Shown: piece after piece, positions 41,754 to 50,208 of the stretch
Numbering within the stretch: the first letter of the stretch is position 1
Layout of the letters: each line of letters starts with the position of its first letter
NCBI RefSeq assembly: GCF_036577625.1
Contig: NZ_JARBDC010000001.1
Span: 124,001-188,000 of the forward strand
Length of the DNA stretch: 64,000 nucleotides
From: Paenibacillus_AB sp036577625
GTDB taxonomy: Bacteria > Bacillota > Bacilli > Paenibacillales > NBRC-103111
Direction: 5' to 3'
Notes under the pieces: model-generated
Told to the model about the DNA's origin: nothing
Databases searched by the model: none
The model's input: the letters and a program-made list of their open reading frames with translations, nothing else
Program-made: the position numbers and the translations under genes

Positions 41754-42854
41754 CTACCAATGAAATTGCATGACCGTCTTCTTCCACCCGCGATGCTCCG
41801 CCGTTTCCTCGAGCGCCGCCCGGTAATCCTCGACCGAACGGACGGGCGTAAGGCGGTCGGGCAATATGCGCCGCAGCGTTTGCTGGAAGGCGGGCGCTTT
41901 CATCGCTTGCAGCACGGCGGCGAAATCGGACCGGGAGCTGCGGCTCGAGCCGAGCAGCGTCGCGCCTTTCTCCAGCACGTCCCTCGTATTGATCGGGACA
42001 CGTTCCTCGGTCACGCCCATCAAAATCAAAGCTCCTCCCGGCTTCAGCAGATCGATCGCCTGGTTGATCGCGCTCTCGCTGAACCGGCCGCCCGTGCATT
42101 CGATCGCGATGTCCGTTCCGTCGGCGGACGCGAAATCGTAATCGTGCACCAACGCCCGGCTCGCGAACTCGAACTGGCCGAGCTTGTCGGCAATCGCCCC
42201 GAAGACGAGCAGCCGGTCGCGCTGCAGACCGAAAACGTGGTGAAGCACGGCCGCCGTGAAATAGCCGACCGGCCCGTCGCCGAAAACGGCGACGCTCGCG
42301 CCGGCGTCGATACGGTCCCGGACGCCGGATATCGCCCGGTACGAGACCGAGCACAGCTCCGCCAAGACGGCGATCTCGTCCGGCACCCCGTCCGGAATCG
42401 GAAGGGCGCATTCCGCCGGAACGACCAGCCGGTGCTGGGCGATGCCGTCCATGCTGCTGCCGAGAAACCGGCCGTTATGGCAATAATTTTCCCCGGGCTC
42501 GCCGCGGCAAGCCGGGCAGCATTGCTCGGGAGGCACGCGATCCCGCAAAAAGCCCGGAATGTTCGGGACGATCGTAACGCGCGCCCCCGGCCCGATTTCC
42601 GCCGACCGGCTCGACACGATTCGGCCGATCCCTTCGTGAATAAGCGTGAGCGGCAGTTTGCGCGCCAGCGCCTCCGCTCGCCGCTGACCCGTATAGTAGC
42701 GCAAATCCGCGTGGCAAATGCTGGCCAGCGTCGGCTCCACGACGACCTCGCCTTCCCGAACGTCGCGTTCCAGAACGACATCGGTCAATTCGCGCGGCCG
42801 AAGCAGCCTGTAATTTCTGGAGCCGACCGTGTACGTCGATGCTTCCGCTTTCAA
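41754..42854 (-). CDS. Zinc-type alcohol dehydrogenase, TarJ (ribitol-5-phosphate dehydrogenase)-like
   Basis: The protein of about 366 residues reads RNYRLLRPRELT and ASICHADLRYYTG, LPLTLIHEGIG and VTIVPNIPG, all near TarJ. It has a four-Cys-type segment CCPACRGEPGENYC and a Rossmann motif GDGPVGYF. TarJ makes ribitol-5-phosphate for teichoic acid, but an oxidising role in using ribitol- or glycerol-phosphate is also possible. The TTG start at 42854 is inferred from homology and is uncertain; a longer ATG form begins at 42929. A strong promoter lies upstream. Confidence 0.75.
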   Translation of the reverse strand: MKAEASTYTVGSRNYRLLRPRELTDVVLERDVREGEVVVEPTLASICHADLRYYTGQRRAEALARKLPLTLIHEGIGRIVSSRSAEIGPGARVTIVPNIPGFLRDRVPPEQCCPACRGEPGENYCHNGRFLGSSMDGIAQHRLVVPAECALPIPDGVPDEIAVLAELCSVSYRAISGVRDRIDAGASVAVFGDGPVGYFTAAVLHHVFGLQRDRLLVFGAIADKLGQFEFASRALVHDYDFASADGTDIAIECTGGRFSESAINQAIDLLKPGGALILMGVTEERVPINTRDVLEKGATLLGSSRSSRSDFAAVLQAMKAPAFQQTLRRILPDRLTPVRSVEDYRAALEETAEHRGWKKTVMQFHW

Positions 42855-42920
42855 TGTTAGGGCACACCCTTCCCGGTAAAGTACGCAAGATGTCGGCGAA
42901 CGCCCGAAATGCGGCATACG

Positions 42921-42942
42921 TATGTTCATTTTCGCTCGTTTG
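42921..42942 (-). promoter_or_regulatory. Shared bipartite motif ahead of the dehydrogenase gene
   Basis: Plus-strand ATGTTCATT-3-GCTCGTTTG, just downstream of the predicted transcription start, the same as at 40618-40639. Confidence 0.6.
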
Positions 42943-42953
42943 CGTTCGTTTTT

Positions 42954-42982
42954 ATTATCGACCACGACGAAATCGTTGTCAA
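42954..42982 (-). promoter_or_regulatory. Strong sigma-A promoter of the dehydrogenase-GDPD genes
   Basis: TTGACA (42977-42982) and GATAAT (42954-42959) with an exact 17-base spacer, about 100 bases before the TTG start. Confidence 0.8.
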
Positions 42983-43069
42983 TACGAACATATAATAAAA
43001 ATATTTTGAATTCGCTTGTCCGATTTTATAGGCATCATGCGCATTTGCCGCACAAACGTCCGGCAGGCG

Positions 43070-43113
43070 AAAAAAAAAGCCCCCGACTGCCGCGCAGCCG
43101 CGGCAGCGGGGAC
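43070..43113 (-). terminator. Terminator after the DUF4184 gene
   Basis: GCCGCTGCCC-type stem (CCCCGCTGCCGC with GCGGCAGTCGGGG) followed by nine T on the minus strand. Confidence 0.85.
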
Positions 43114-43158
43114 AGCAACCGGCGCGTTTTCCGTACGCACCTTCGCAAAGCAAGACGG

Positions 43159-43947
43159 CTATCGCGTTTTCGCGGCCGCCCGTTTTTTGACGCGCAGGCA
43201 AACCGCATGAAGCGCAGACGCGGCGAGCAGCCCTGCGACGGCTCCCGAAATCGGAGCGACCGGGATAACGAAAAGGGTGTAGCGATAATGGGGAAACCGG
43301 TGCATCAGCAGACCGAGCGCCGTTACCGTAACGGCCGCGGCCGCGACGATCAGCCAAAACGTCCCTTTGGCGAACGCCGGCTCGCCCTGCGATTCCGCAG
43401 GCTCCGTTCGTCCGCGGTACGCCAAAACGGCCAGCATGGCCAGCTCGACGGCGATCCCGACGATCGACAGGCCGAATTGCAGCAGCGCGGCGGGCGAGCG
43501 AACGCCGGGGAACAGCCACCCGACCGCTCCGGTCGCGAACGGGTACATCAAGCCGCCCCGATGCGAGAACCCGTCCAGAAACAGGTGGCTGTACATGCCG
43601 AGTCCGATCGAGACGAGGAGCGTCGCCCATCCCCGGAAGCCGGACACGCGCCAGCCTCGCCGCGCGTACTTGCCGGCGATCCGATTCAGCGGCGCGGGCG
43701 CATAGGCGGCGAAAGCCGGCAGCGCGAGACGGTGAAAAGCGAACGCGAGCAAGATCGAGGCGGGAAGTCCGAGCGTGAGCATGCCGAGCGCGGAATGGCC
43801 GAAATCGGTATCGGTCGGGCGAAGCGCGACGAAATTTTGCAAATCGGGGGCCATCGTGCCGAGCACGAGACCGGTTTTGTTGAATTTGTTCGGAAACAGC
43901 TTGATCAGAGCGATCGCCGTAATCGGGTGTGCGGGCGTATAGGGCAC
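43159..43947 (-). CDS. DUF4184 family membrane protein
   Basis: The 262-residue protein has the DUF4184 hallmarks: PYTPAHP at the start, NKTGLVLGTMAPDLQNF, MYSHLFLDGFSHR, and about six membrane helices. The acidic and His residues recall metal-dependent hydrolases of the PAP2/YdjM type, but no function is known. The GTG start has GGAGGTG upstream. Confidence 0.82.
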   Translation of the reverse strand: MPYTPAHPITAIALIKLFPNKFNKTGLVLGTMAPDLQNFVALRPTDTDFGHSALGMLTLGLPASILLAFAFHRLALPAFAAYAPAPLNRIAGKYARRGWRVSGFRGWATLLVSIGLGMYSHLFLDGFSHRGGLMYPFATGAVGWLFPGVRSPAALLQFGLSIVGIAVELAMLAVLAYRGRTEPAESQGEPAFAKGTFWLIVAAAAVTVTALGLLMHRFPHYRYTLFVIPVAPISGAVAGLLAASALHAVCLRVKKRAAAKTR

Positions 43948-44041
43948 AGGTCACCTCCAATCGAGACCCCTTTATGCGGCAGCTTGTTCGTCGTTCAAGC
44001 GCGTTCGGTCCGCCTTCGTGCCGGGCGAACGGTTTCGGCGC

Positions 44042-44079
44042 AAAAAAAGATCCGCCGATACAAATTGTATCAGCGGACG
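44042..44079 (-). terminator. Terminator after map
   Basis: TCCGCTGATACAA/TTGTATCGGCGGA stem followed by TCTTTTTTT on the minus strand. Confidence 0.88.
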
Positions 44080-44089
44080 ATTCCGTTTG

Positions 44090-44842
44090 TCAAACGGTCA
44101 AAACGACCGGGCCTTCTTTCGTCACGACGACCGTATGCTCGAATTGCGCAACCAGGCTGCGGTCCGGCGTTCGAATCGTCCATCCGTCCGCCTCCTCGTC
44201 GACATACTCGGCGCCCGTCGACAAAAACGATTCGATCGCAAGCACCGCTCCGTTACGGAGCAGCCGGGAATCCCGCTTGTTTTCGAAATTCGTAATGTCG
44301 CCGGGTTCTTCGTGCAGCTTCCTGCCGATGCCGTGGCCCGCCAAATTGCGAATGACCGCGAATCCGCACGAGCGGGCTTCCCGCTCGATCGCTTTGCCGA
44401 TCCGGTTCAGCTTGGCTCCGCTGCGCGCTTCGGCAATGCCCGCCGCGAGCGCCTTGCGCGAGCTGTCCACGAGCCGCCGCTTCAGCTCCGCATCCTTCGT
44501 GCCGCCTTCCACGAAGACGGTTGCGCCGGTATCGGCATAGTAGCCGTCCAGCTCGGCGGACACGTCGACGTTGACGATATCGCCGGGACGAATTTTCCGG
44601 CCGCCCGGAATGCCGTGCGCGGCGACATCGTTGATGCTGATGCACGTTGCTCCCGGAAACCCGTACTCCTTGCTCGGCGCCGGGATCGCTCCGTGTTCGC
44701 GAAGCACCGCTTCCCCGATTTCGTCCAGCTCCTTCGTCGTCATTCCCGCCTCGAGGCGGCGAATCATCGTATCCCGCGCCTGCGCCACGATCCGGCCGAT
44801 CCGGCGCAGCCCTTCCCAATCTTTTTCGTTTTCGATCGTCAA
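44090..44842 (-). CDS. map: Methionine aminopeptidase, MapB type
   Basis: The 250-residue protein has all type I methionine aminopeptidase metal-site blocks: SINDVAAHGIPG (His), IVNVDVSAELDGYYADTG (two Asp), NLAGHGIGRKLHEEP (His), LAIESF (Glu) and FEHTVVV (Glu). The TTG start at 44842 has AAGGAGG upstream and gives the length of Bacillus MapB. It removes the initiator Met in the cytosol. It is a separate gene, not in the ribosomal protein cluster where Bacillus keeps the main map. Confidence 0.93.
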   Translation of the reverse strand: MTIENEKDWEGLRRIGRIVAQARDTMIRRLEAGMTTKELDEIGEAVLREHGAIPAPSKEYGFPGATCISINDVAAHGIPGGRKIRPGDIVNVDVSAELDGYYADTGATVFVEGGTKDAELKRRLVDSSRKALAAGIAEARSGAKLNRIGKAIEREARSCGFAVIRNLAGHGIGRKLHEEPGDITNFENKRDSRLLRNGAVLAIESFLSTGAEYVDEEADGWTIRTPDRSLVAQFEHTVVVTKEGPVVLTV

Positions 44843-44897
44843 GCTTTCCGTCCTCCTTCTTCTCTCCAATGATTCGATAGCGGCGAAGCAGCCGCGG

Positions 44898-45521
44898 TTA
44901 CGACTCTCTTTTTCGCACGAGCCGGTACGCTTTGCGCATCAGGTTGAGCAGCGCGTTCGGGATCGGGAACGTGAACCGCAGCAGCACCGGCTTGTACAGC
45001 GCGTAATACGATTTTTTGAAATCGTCCCACATGCAGCACGGCTCGTTTTTCAAAAAGTCGGAGACGTCCACGACGACGCCGCGCCCGTCGATCATCATGA
45101 CGTTTTTGCCGTGTACGTCGTGCGGGTTGAGCCCCCGCTCCCGGGCGTACTTCAGCGCTCCGTCGATATCTTCGATCACCCGTTCGGGGATGCGTATGCC
45201 CCGCCGTAAGCATTCGTAAATCGTAACGCCGGCGAGCCGCTTCAGCACGAGAAACGAATCCCCGCTCCCGTAGCATTCCGAAAAAGCCGGATGCCGCCCC
45301 AGCCTGCGGTATACCGCGATCTCGTCCTCCAGCCCCGGCCTGCCTTCCGCGTACACTTTCACCACTTTGTCGGGTTCGTCCGGGTGCATGACGACGGCCG
45401 CGTAGTTCCCGGCACCGATCAGCTTCCACGGCTTCGGAACGTGCAGCACTTTCACGGGCTCGTGCGGGTCTTCGCTTTGAATCGCAAGGTGCGGCAGCAG
45501 CTCGCCGCGCACCCTTTTCAT
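44898..45521 (-). CDS. Protein kinase-fold protein, YrzF-like
   Basis: The protein of about 207 residues has an incomplete protein kinase fold: WKLIGAGNYAAVV as the glycine loop, VVKVYA (the ATP-binding Lys), DIDGALKYARERGLNPHDVHGKNVMM (a catalytic loop with HDVHGKN, Asn present) and VVVDVSDF for the metal Asp. This matches YrzF-like putative Ser/Thr kinases, which lack the C-terminal lobe of larger kinases. The start is uncertain: ATG 45521, GTG 45533 and GTG 45545 are possible. Confidence 0.7.
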   Translation of the reverse strand: MKRVRGELLPHLAIQSEDPHEPVKVLHVPKPWKLIGAGNYAAVVMHPDEPDKVVKVYAEGRPGLEDEIAVYRRLGRHPAFSECYGSGDSFLVLKRLAGVTIYECLRRGIRIPERVIEDIDGALKYARERGLNPHDVHGKNVMMIDGRGVVVDVSDFLKNEPCCMWDDFKKSYYALYKPVLLRFTFPIPNALLNLMRKAYRLVRKRES

Positions 45522-45644
45522 GTAGGATTGCACCCCGCCACCCACTTCCAGCCGCGCCGGACGCGCGTTGCCGACATTTTTTAATGTTATTTTAATAAAA
45601 GCGCCGCAACCGTTGCGGCTGTAGGCTTTGCCCGTTTTCTGTAA

Positions 45645-45673
45645 TTAATATCCATATTTTACTCTGCTATACT
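45645..45673 (+). promoter_or_regulatory. Promoter of the NlpC/P60 gene
   Basis: TTAATA and TATACT separated by 17 bases, with TG one base before the -10, 52 bases upstream of the start. Confidence 0.65.
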
Positions 45674-45724
45674 TGTTTGTAGGCAGACGCCAAATCAACC
45701 CAGATCAGACATCAGGAGGTTCTA

Positions 45725-46240
45725 ATGTTGAAACAACTGAAAACCAAATGGTACAAGCCCGTTATCGGCGCTACGGTTGCACTGACGATCGCGCTGTCCG
45801 GTAACCTCGGCTTCATGTCGACGCCGGCTCATGCCGAAACCGTTTCCATATCCGCTACGCGCGCGGACAAAATCATTTCGACGGGTCTCAAGTACCGGGG
45901 CACCCCGTACGTGTTCGGGGCGAAGTCGGGACGAACGAGCGCGTTCGACTGCTCTTCCTTCGTCCAATATTTGTACAAAAAGCAAGGCATTTCGCTGCCT
46001 CGCACGTCCAGACAGCAAGCCAAAGTCGGCACGTACGTCTCCAAAAGCAATTTGAAAAAGGGCGATCTCGTCTTTTTCTGGACAAGCCGTACGGGCAAAG
46101 GCAACGTCGGACATGTAGCGATCTACATGGGCAACGGCAAAATTTTGCACACGTACAAAAAAGGAATCGGCGTCACGACGTCCAACCTGAACTCGTCGTA
46201 CTGGAAATCCCACTATATGACGGCTCGCCGCGTCCTGTAA
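45725..46240 (+). CDS. Secreted NlpC/P60 cell-wall peptidase
   Basis: The 171-residue protein has a signal peptide cut after AHA (about 36-38) and an NlpC/P60 domain with the catalytic Cys in FDCSSFV, His in GHVAIYMG and the third polar His in KILHTY. No LysM or SH3 domain, so substrate choice rests on the catalytic domain. It cleaves peptide bonds in the wall, most likely gamma-D-glutamyl-diaminopimelate. ATG with AGGAGG upstream. Stands alone with its own promoter and terminator. Confidence 0.92.
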   Translation: MLKQLKTKWYKPVIGATVALTIALSGNLGFMSTPAHAETVSISATRADKIISTGLKYRGTPYVFGAKSGRTSAFDCSSFVQYLYKKQGISLPRTSRQQAKVGTYVSKSNLKKGDLVFFWTSRTGKGNVGHVAIYMGNGKILHTYKKGIGVTTSNLNSSYWKSHYMTARRVL

Positions 46241-46266
46241 CGAGAGCCGGCTCCATACAGTTTGCA

Positions 46267-46294
46267 GCGCCCTTCCGAAAGGAAGGGCTGTTTG
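46267..46294 (+). terminator. Terminator after the NlpC/P60 gene
   Basis: GCCCTTCC-GAAA-GGAAGGGC hairpin with a short imperfect T-run. Confidence 0.65.
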
Positions 46295-46325
46295 CCTATC
46301 ATACGCTTTTCGGCGCGAAAATGTT

Positions 46326-47705
46326 TCATCCTTTTTCATCCAGCGGCGAGTCGGACGAACGCGGCAGCGTAACGATGACGGTCGTGCCCCGCCCTTCGCG
46401 GCTTTCGATCCGGATGGCGCCCCCGTGCCGCTCGACGATGCTCTTCGCGATCGACAGCCCGAGTCCGAACCCGCCGGTTTGCCGCGTGCGGGCCAGGTCG
46501 GTGCGGAAAAACCGGTCGAACAAAAACGGAAGCGTGCTCTCCTCCATGCCGATGCCCTGGTCGATCACCTTCACCCGAACCAAATCGTCCTGAACGCCGA
46601 CGCGAATGCGGATCGGCTTGGAGCTGTATTTGATCGCATTGTCGAGCAAAATGATGAGCAGCTGCTTCAGCTTCTCGGTGTCGCCGGTAATCGGAACGGC
46701 ATCGTGCCGGCTTTCGACGCGGATCGTCCGGTTGAAGGCGACTTGCATTTGCGAGGCCGCCGAGCGGATGATGGCCATGAGCTCGACCGGATCCGTTTTC
46801 AGCCAATCCTCCTGCTCCGACTCCGCAAGCTGCATGAGCGAGCCTACAAGACCTTTTAACCGGTTCGACTCCTCCATAATCGCCTCGATCGCTTCTTTTC
46901 GCAGCTCCGGGTCTTCGCTCCCCCACCGTTTCAGCATGCCGGCATAGCTTTCGATAATCGTCAGCGGCGTCCGCAGCTCGTGCGACGCGTCGGCCACGAA
47001 CCGTTTCTGCTTCCGAACCATTTCCTCCAACCGGGAAATCATCTCGTTGAACGTGACGCCGAGCTTGCCCAGCTCGTCGCCTCTCGCCGTGAATGCGTCA
47101 TCGAGCTTGCGGAACGTCCCGCTTTGCTGAATGAGCTGCATCGTCGAATTGAGCTGGCGCAGCGGCTGGAACAGGAAGTTGGAATAAAACAGGCTGCCGA
47201 GCGCCGAAATGACGACCGCCCCGATCGACATGAGCACGAGCGCCGTCGTCAGGACGTTGATGTACAAGCTCCATTTCGTCAGCTTGCGGGCGATTTCGAG
47301 CACGCCGATCTGATCGCTGCCGGCCATAATCGGCACCTGCACGTACAAGTAGCGCGTCTGATCGATTCGTTTGATCGAATAGCTTTCGCGGGTCGTAATG
47401 TGCGGCGGCTCGACGACCAATATTTCGTTGCTCTGCAGCTCCAGCTTGACCAGGCCGTCCATGCCGATGATGCGGATCATTTCGTCGCTGACGAGAAATT
47501 CGTCAAGCAGGTCCGTATCGCTCCAGCTGCGGGGGTTATGAACTTTTTTGTTCTCGAGTATCGACTGCGCCTTGCCGAACAGAAGCTCTTTTTCGCTTTT
47601 GACGGTCGTGGAGGCGATAAACGAGTAAAGCAGCGTGCTGAACAAGACGAGGATAAAGACGAGCCATGCCGAGGACAGCGCCATAAGACGGATGCGCAAG
47701 CTCAT
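46326..47705 (-). CDS. Two-component sensor histidine kinase
   Basis: The 459-residue protein has helices at about 9-31 and 158-181 flanking an extracellular sensor region (about 32-157), HAMP (about 185-240), HisKA with the phosphorylated His in ASHELRTPLT, the N-box DNAIKYS, G1 DQGIGM and G2 GGFGLGL. All kinase motifs are intact. It overlaps the response regulator stop as ATGA. The paired regulator lacks the usual phospho-acceptor Asp, so the kinase may serve another partner or use an unusual output. Confidence 0.92.
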   Translation of the reverse strand: MSLRIRLMALSSAWLVFILVLFSTLLYSFIASTTVKSEKELLFGKAQSILENKKVHNPRSWSDTDLLDEFLVSDEMIRIIGMDGLVKLELQSNEILVVEPPHITTRESYSIKRIDQTRYLYVQVPIMAGSDQIGVLEIARKLTKWSLYINVLTTALVLMSIGAVVISALGSLFYSNFLFQPLRQLNSTMQLIQQSGTFRKLDDAFTARGDELGKLGVTFNEMISRLEEMVRKQKRFVADASHELRTPLTIIESYAGMLKRWGSEDPELRKEAIEAIMEESNRLKGLVGSLMQLAESEQEDWLKTDPVELMAIIRSAASQMQVAFNRTIRVESRHDAVPITGDTEKLKQLLIILLDNAIKYSSKPIRIRVGVQDDLVRVKVIDQGIGMEESTLPFLFDRFFRTDLARTRQTGGFGLGLSIAKSIVERHGGAIRIESREGRGTTVIVTLPRSSDSPLDEKG

Positions 47706-48406
47706 GTCGGCTTGTCTCCGGCGATCCCTTTCAAGTAGTAGCCGACGCCCCGGCTCGTCTGAATCAGCTTCGTCTTGAACCCTTCGTCGATTTTTTGGCG
47801 CAAATACCGGACGTACACGTCGACCAGGTTCGTATCGCCGGCAAAATCGTAGCCCCAGACGTCGGACAAAATTTGCTCCCGCGACAGCACGACGCCGGGA
47901 TGCTTCATGAAGAAGAGCAGCAGCTCGAATTCGCGCGGCGTCAGGTCGATCGCAACGCCTTCCCGCTCGACGGAACGCGATTTGGCGTCCAGCTTCAGAT
48001 CGTCGACCTGGTATACGCTTTCGTCGTCGCCGGACAGCAGCTTGGACGTGCGAATCAAACCGCGTATGCGCGCCATCAGCTCTTCGATCGCGAACGGCTT
48101 CGTCAAATAATCGTTGGCGCCGAGGTCGAGCCCGGTCACTTTGTCGGGAACCGTATCGCGCGCGGTCAACAAAATGATCGGGACCGTCCGGTTCGTCTCG
48201 CGGATTCGCCGCAGCACTTCGAGTCCCGTTATCCCGGGCAGCATAATGTTAAGCAGAATGACGTCCCAGTCGTCCCCGAGCGCAAGCTCCAGTCCGTCCG
48301 GACCGTTCTCGGCGAGCGTCACCTCGTAGCCTTCGTGGCGAAGCTCCAGCTCGAGTACGCGGGCGATTTTGCGCTCGTCCTCCACCAGCAGCACTTTACC
48401 GCTCAT
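47702..48406 (-). CDS. OmpR/PhoB-type response regulator with Asn at the phospho-acceptor site
   Basis: The 234-residue protein has a receiver domain (about 1-118) and a winged-helix effector domain (about 130-228, LTPREFELLLFF, GYDFAGDTNLVDVYVRYLR). The acidic pocket VEDE, switch Thr in LLTARD and Lys in LTKPF are kept. The expected phosphorylated Asp in ILLDxMLPG is Asn in VILLNIMLPG (codon AAC). This is a one-base change from GAC. It could be constitutively in one state or regulated without phosphorylation. Its partner kinase gene overlaps by four bases. Confidence 0.92.
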   Translation of the reverse strand: MSGKVLLVEDERKIARVLELELRHEGYEVTLAENGPDGLELALGDDWDVILLNIMLPGITGLEVLRRIRETNRTVPIILLTARDTVPDKVTGLDLGANDYLTKPFAIEELMARIRGLIRTSKLLSGDDESVYQVDDLKLDAKSRSVEREGVAIDLTPREFELLLFFMKHPGVVLSREQILSDVWGYDFAGDTNLVDVYVRYLRQKIDEGFKTKLIQTSRGVGYYLKGIAGDKPT

Positions 48407-48508
48407 TAGGTCCTCCGCGACGGAAATCGTAAGTAAAATTCGTTTGGGGTACCCTTTTAGTATAGCCCGTCGCTTATGGTCCTCATTCGCGGCGCGGCGC
48501 CGCTCCGA

Positions 48509-49132
48509 TCAAGCGCGTTTGGCGGCCAGCGCGGCGCAAACGATCGTCCAGGCTCCGCCCACGGCGTACCCGGCCAAAATGTCGGTCGGATAATGAACGC
48601 CCAAATAAACGCGGCTTACGCCGATCAGCAGTACGAGCGCGATCCCGAGCAGGGCGATCGTCCAAGCGAGTCCGGGAGCGCTTCTTTTCAGCTGGCGGTA
48701 CAGCAAATACGCGACCAGGCCGTAAAACGAAGCCGACATGAGCGCATTGCCGCTCGGAAAGCTGGAGCCGCTCGCGTGGATAAGCGCGTCGGCGCTCGGA
48801 CGCGGACGCTCGAAGACGCTTTTCAGCCCTTTGTACAAGCCGAAGGCGACGGCCAGGTTCAGGATCAGCAGCAGCGGCTCGAGCCGCTTTTTGAAAACGA
48901 AGGCGAACAGCGCCGCGAACAGCACGAGCAAAACGGCGAAAACGGTCGTCGACACGAGCGGCGACAGCGCCTCGAAAAAGGCTGTCAGCCCGTCCGAGCG
49001 CAGCCCTCGCAGCCGGCTCCCGACCGCGTCGTCGAAGGCGGTCGGTCCGCCGCCTTTGACCGTCCAAGCCAGCCAGGCGAATGCGGCGAGCAGCGCGACG
49101 ACGCCCGCTGCATATGGTAACTTTCGCATCAT
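48509..49132 (-). CDS. PAP2-family membrane phosphatase
   Basis: The 207-residue protein has about six membrane helices and the three phosphatase motifs: KSVFERPRP, SFPSGNAL and SRVYLGVHYPTDILAG. Motif 2 reads PSGN where PSGH is common; the His of motif 3 is kept. It may dephosphorylate undecaprenyl diphosphate or phosphatidyl lipids. ATG with GGAGGGG upstream; a second ATG one codon later is equally good. Confidence 0.86.
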   Translation of the reverse strand: MMRKLPYAAGVVALLAAFAWLAWTVKGGGPTAFDDAVGSRLRGLRSDGLTAFFEALSPLVSTTVFAVLLVLFAALFAFVFKKRLEPLLLILNLAVAFGLYKGLKSVFERPRPSADALIHASGSSFPSGNALMSASFYGLVAYLLYRQLKRSAPGLAWTIALLGIALVLLIGVSRVYLGVHYPTDILAGYAVGGAWTIVCAALAAKRA

Positions 49133-49275
49133 ACAGCCCCTCCCGACGAATCATGCCAAATTTATGCTACCATAAACCGGAACGGTTGAATACATTTCGT
49201 TGCATAAAAGTGGATATCCGGTGCGGGAGCATGTAGAATAGAATGGATACCGACACGAAGGAAGGATTAGAGCGA

Positions 49276-50142
49276 ATGTTTTACGCCAGCGACTGGAAAG
49301 ACTACGAATTGATCGATACCGGAGACGGCGACAAGCTGGAACGATGGGGAGACGTCGTTCTGCGGCGGCCCGACCCGCAAATCATATGGCCGATCCGCAA
49401 AGAAACGGGAGCTTGGAAGCAGGCGGCCGCGCATTATCACCGCAGCTCGTCGGGTGGCGGACATTGGGAAATGAAGCGGGAGCTGCCCGAGCGCTGGGTG
49501 ATCGGCTACGACAAGCTGTCGTTTTATATCAAGCCGACCGGCTTCAAGCATACCGGACTGTTTCCCGAGCAGGCGGTCAATTGGCGGTGGATGATGGACA
49601 AAATCGCCGCGGCCGGCCGGCCGGTCAAAGTGCTCAATCTGTTCGCCTACACGGGAGGCGCCACGGTCGCTTGCGCCAGCAGCGGAGCCGAAGTATGCCA
49701 CGTCGACGCGTCGAAGGGCGTCGTTCAGTGGGCGAAAGAAAACTTGCAGCTGTCCGGGCTCGGAAGCCGGCCCGTCCGGTTCATCACCGACGACGTGTTC
49801 AAGTTCGTCCAGCGCGAGCAGCGGCGCGGCAACAAGTACGACGCCATCATTATGGACCCGCCTTCGTACGGACGCGGACCGAACGGGGAAACGTGGAAGC
49901 TGGAAACGAATTTGTACCCGTTCGTCGAGTTTTGCGCCGGCATTTTGACGGACAACCCTTTGTTTATGCTGATCAATTCGTATACGACCGGATTGTCGCC
50001 TACGGTGATGCACAACCTGTTGGCGATGACGATCGGACGCAAATACGGCGGCACGATTACGTGCGGCGAAATCGGCCTGCCGATAACGTCCTCGGGATTG
50101 TTTCTGCCCGCCGGCATATTGAGCCGCTGGGAAAGCGAATAA
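49276..50142 (+). CDS. SAM-dependent methyltransferase, RlmI-like
   Basis: The 288-residue protein has motif I VLNLFAYTGGATV (about 128-140), motif IV IIMDPPSYGRG and the IKPTGFKHTGLFPEQ segment typical of RlmI-type RNA methyltransferases, but no PUA domain. It may modify 23S rRNA or another RNA, probably on a pyrimidine. The ATG at 49276 is preferred because AAGGA lies nine bases upstream; ATG 49243 has poor spacing. Confidence 0.82.
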   Translation: MFYASDWKDYELIDTGDGDKLERWGDVVLRRPDPQIIWPIRKETGAWKQAAAHYHRSSSGGGHWEMKRELPERWVIGYDKLSFYIKPTGFKHTGLFPEQAVNWRWMMDKIAAAGRPVKVLNLFAYTGGATVACASSGAEVCHVDASKGVVQWAKENLQLSGLGSRPVRFITDDVFKFVQREQRRGNKYDAIIMDPPSYGRGPNGETWKLETNLYPFVEFCAGILTDNPLFMLINSYTTGLSPTVMHNLLAMTIGRKYGGTITCGEIGLPITSSGLFLPAGILSRWESE

Positions 50143-50156
50143 GCGGCCGAAGCCAA

Positions 50157-50194
50157 AACGAAGCGCAGAGAGCGATCTCTGCGCTTCGTTTTTA
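50157..50194. terminator. Bidirectional terminator between the methyltransferase and MarR genes
   Basis: CGAAGCGCAGAGA/TCTCTGCGCTTCG stem with TTTTT on the plus side and TTTT on the minus side. Confidence 0.9.
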
Positions 50195-50208
50195 TGTAGA
50201 CCGGGCGG

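Noticed and set aside
45600..45625. GCCGCAACGGTTGCGGC hairpin with short T-run upstream of the YrzF-like gene
   Set aside because: It lies in a divergent promoter region, not after any gene on that strand. It could be an attenuator but nothing supports this.
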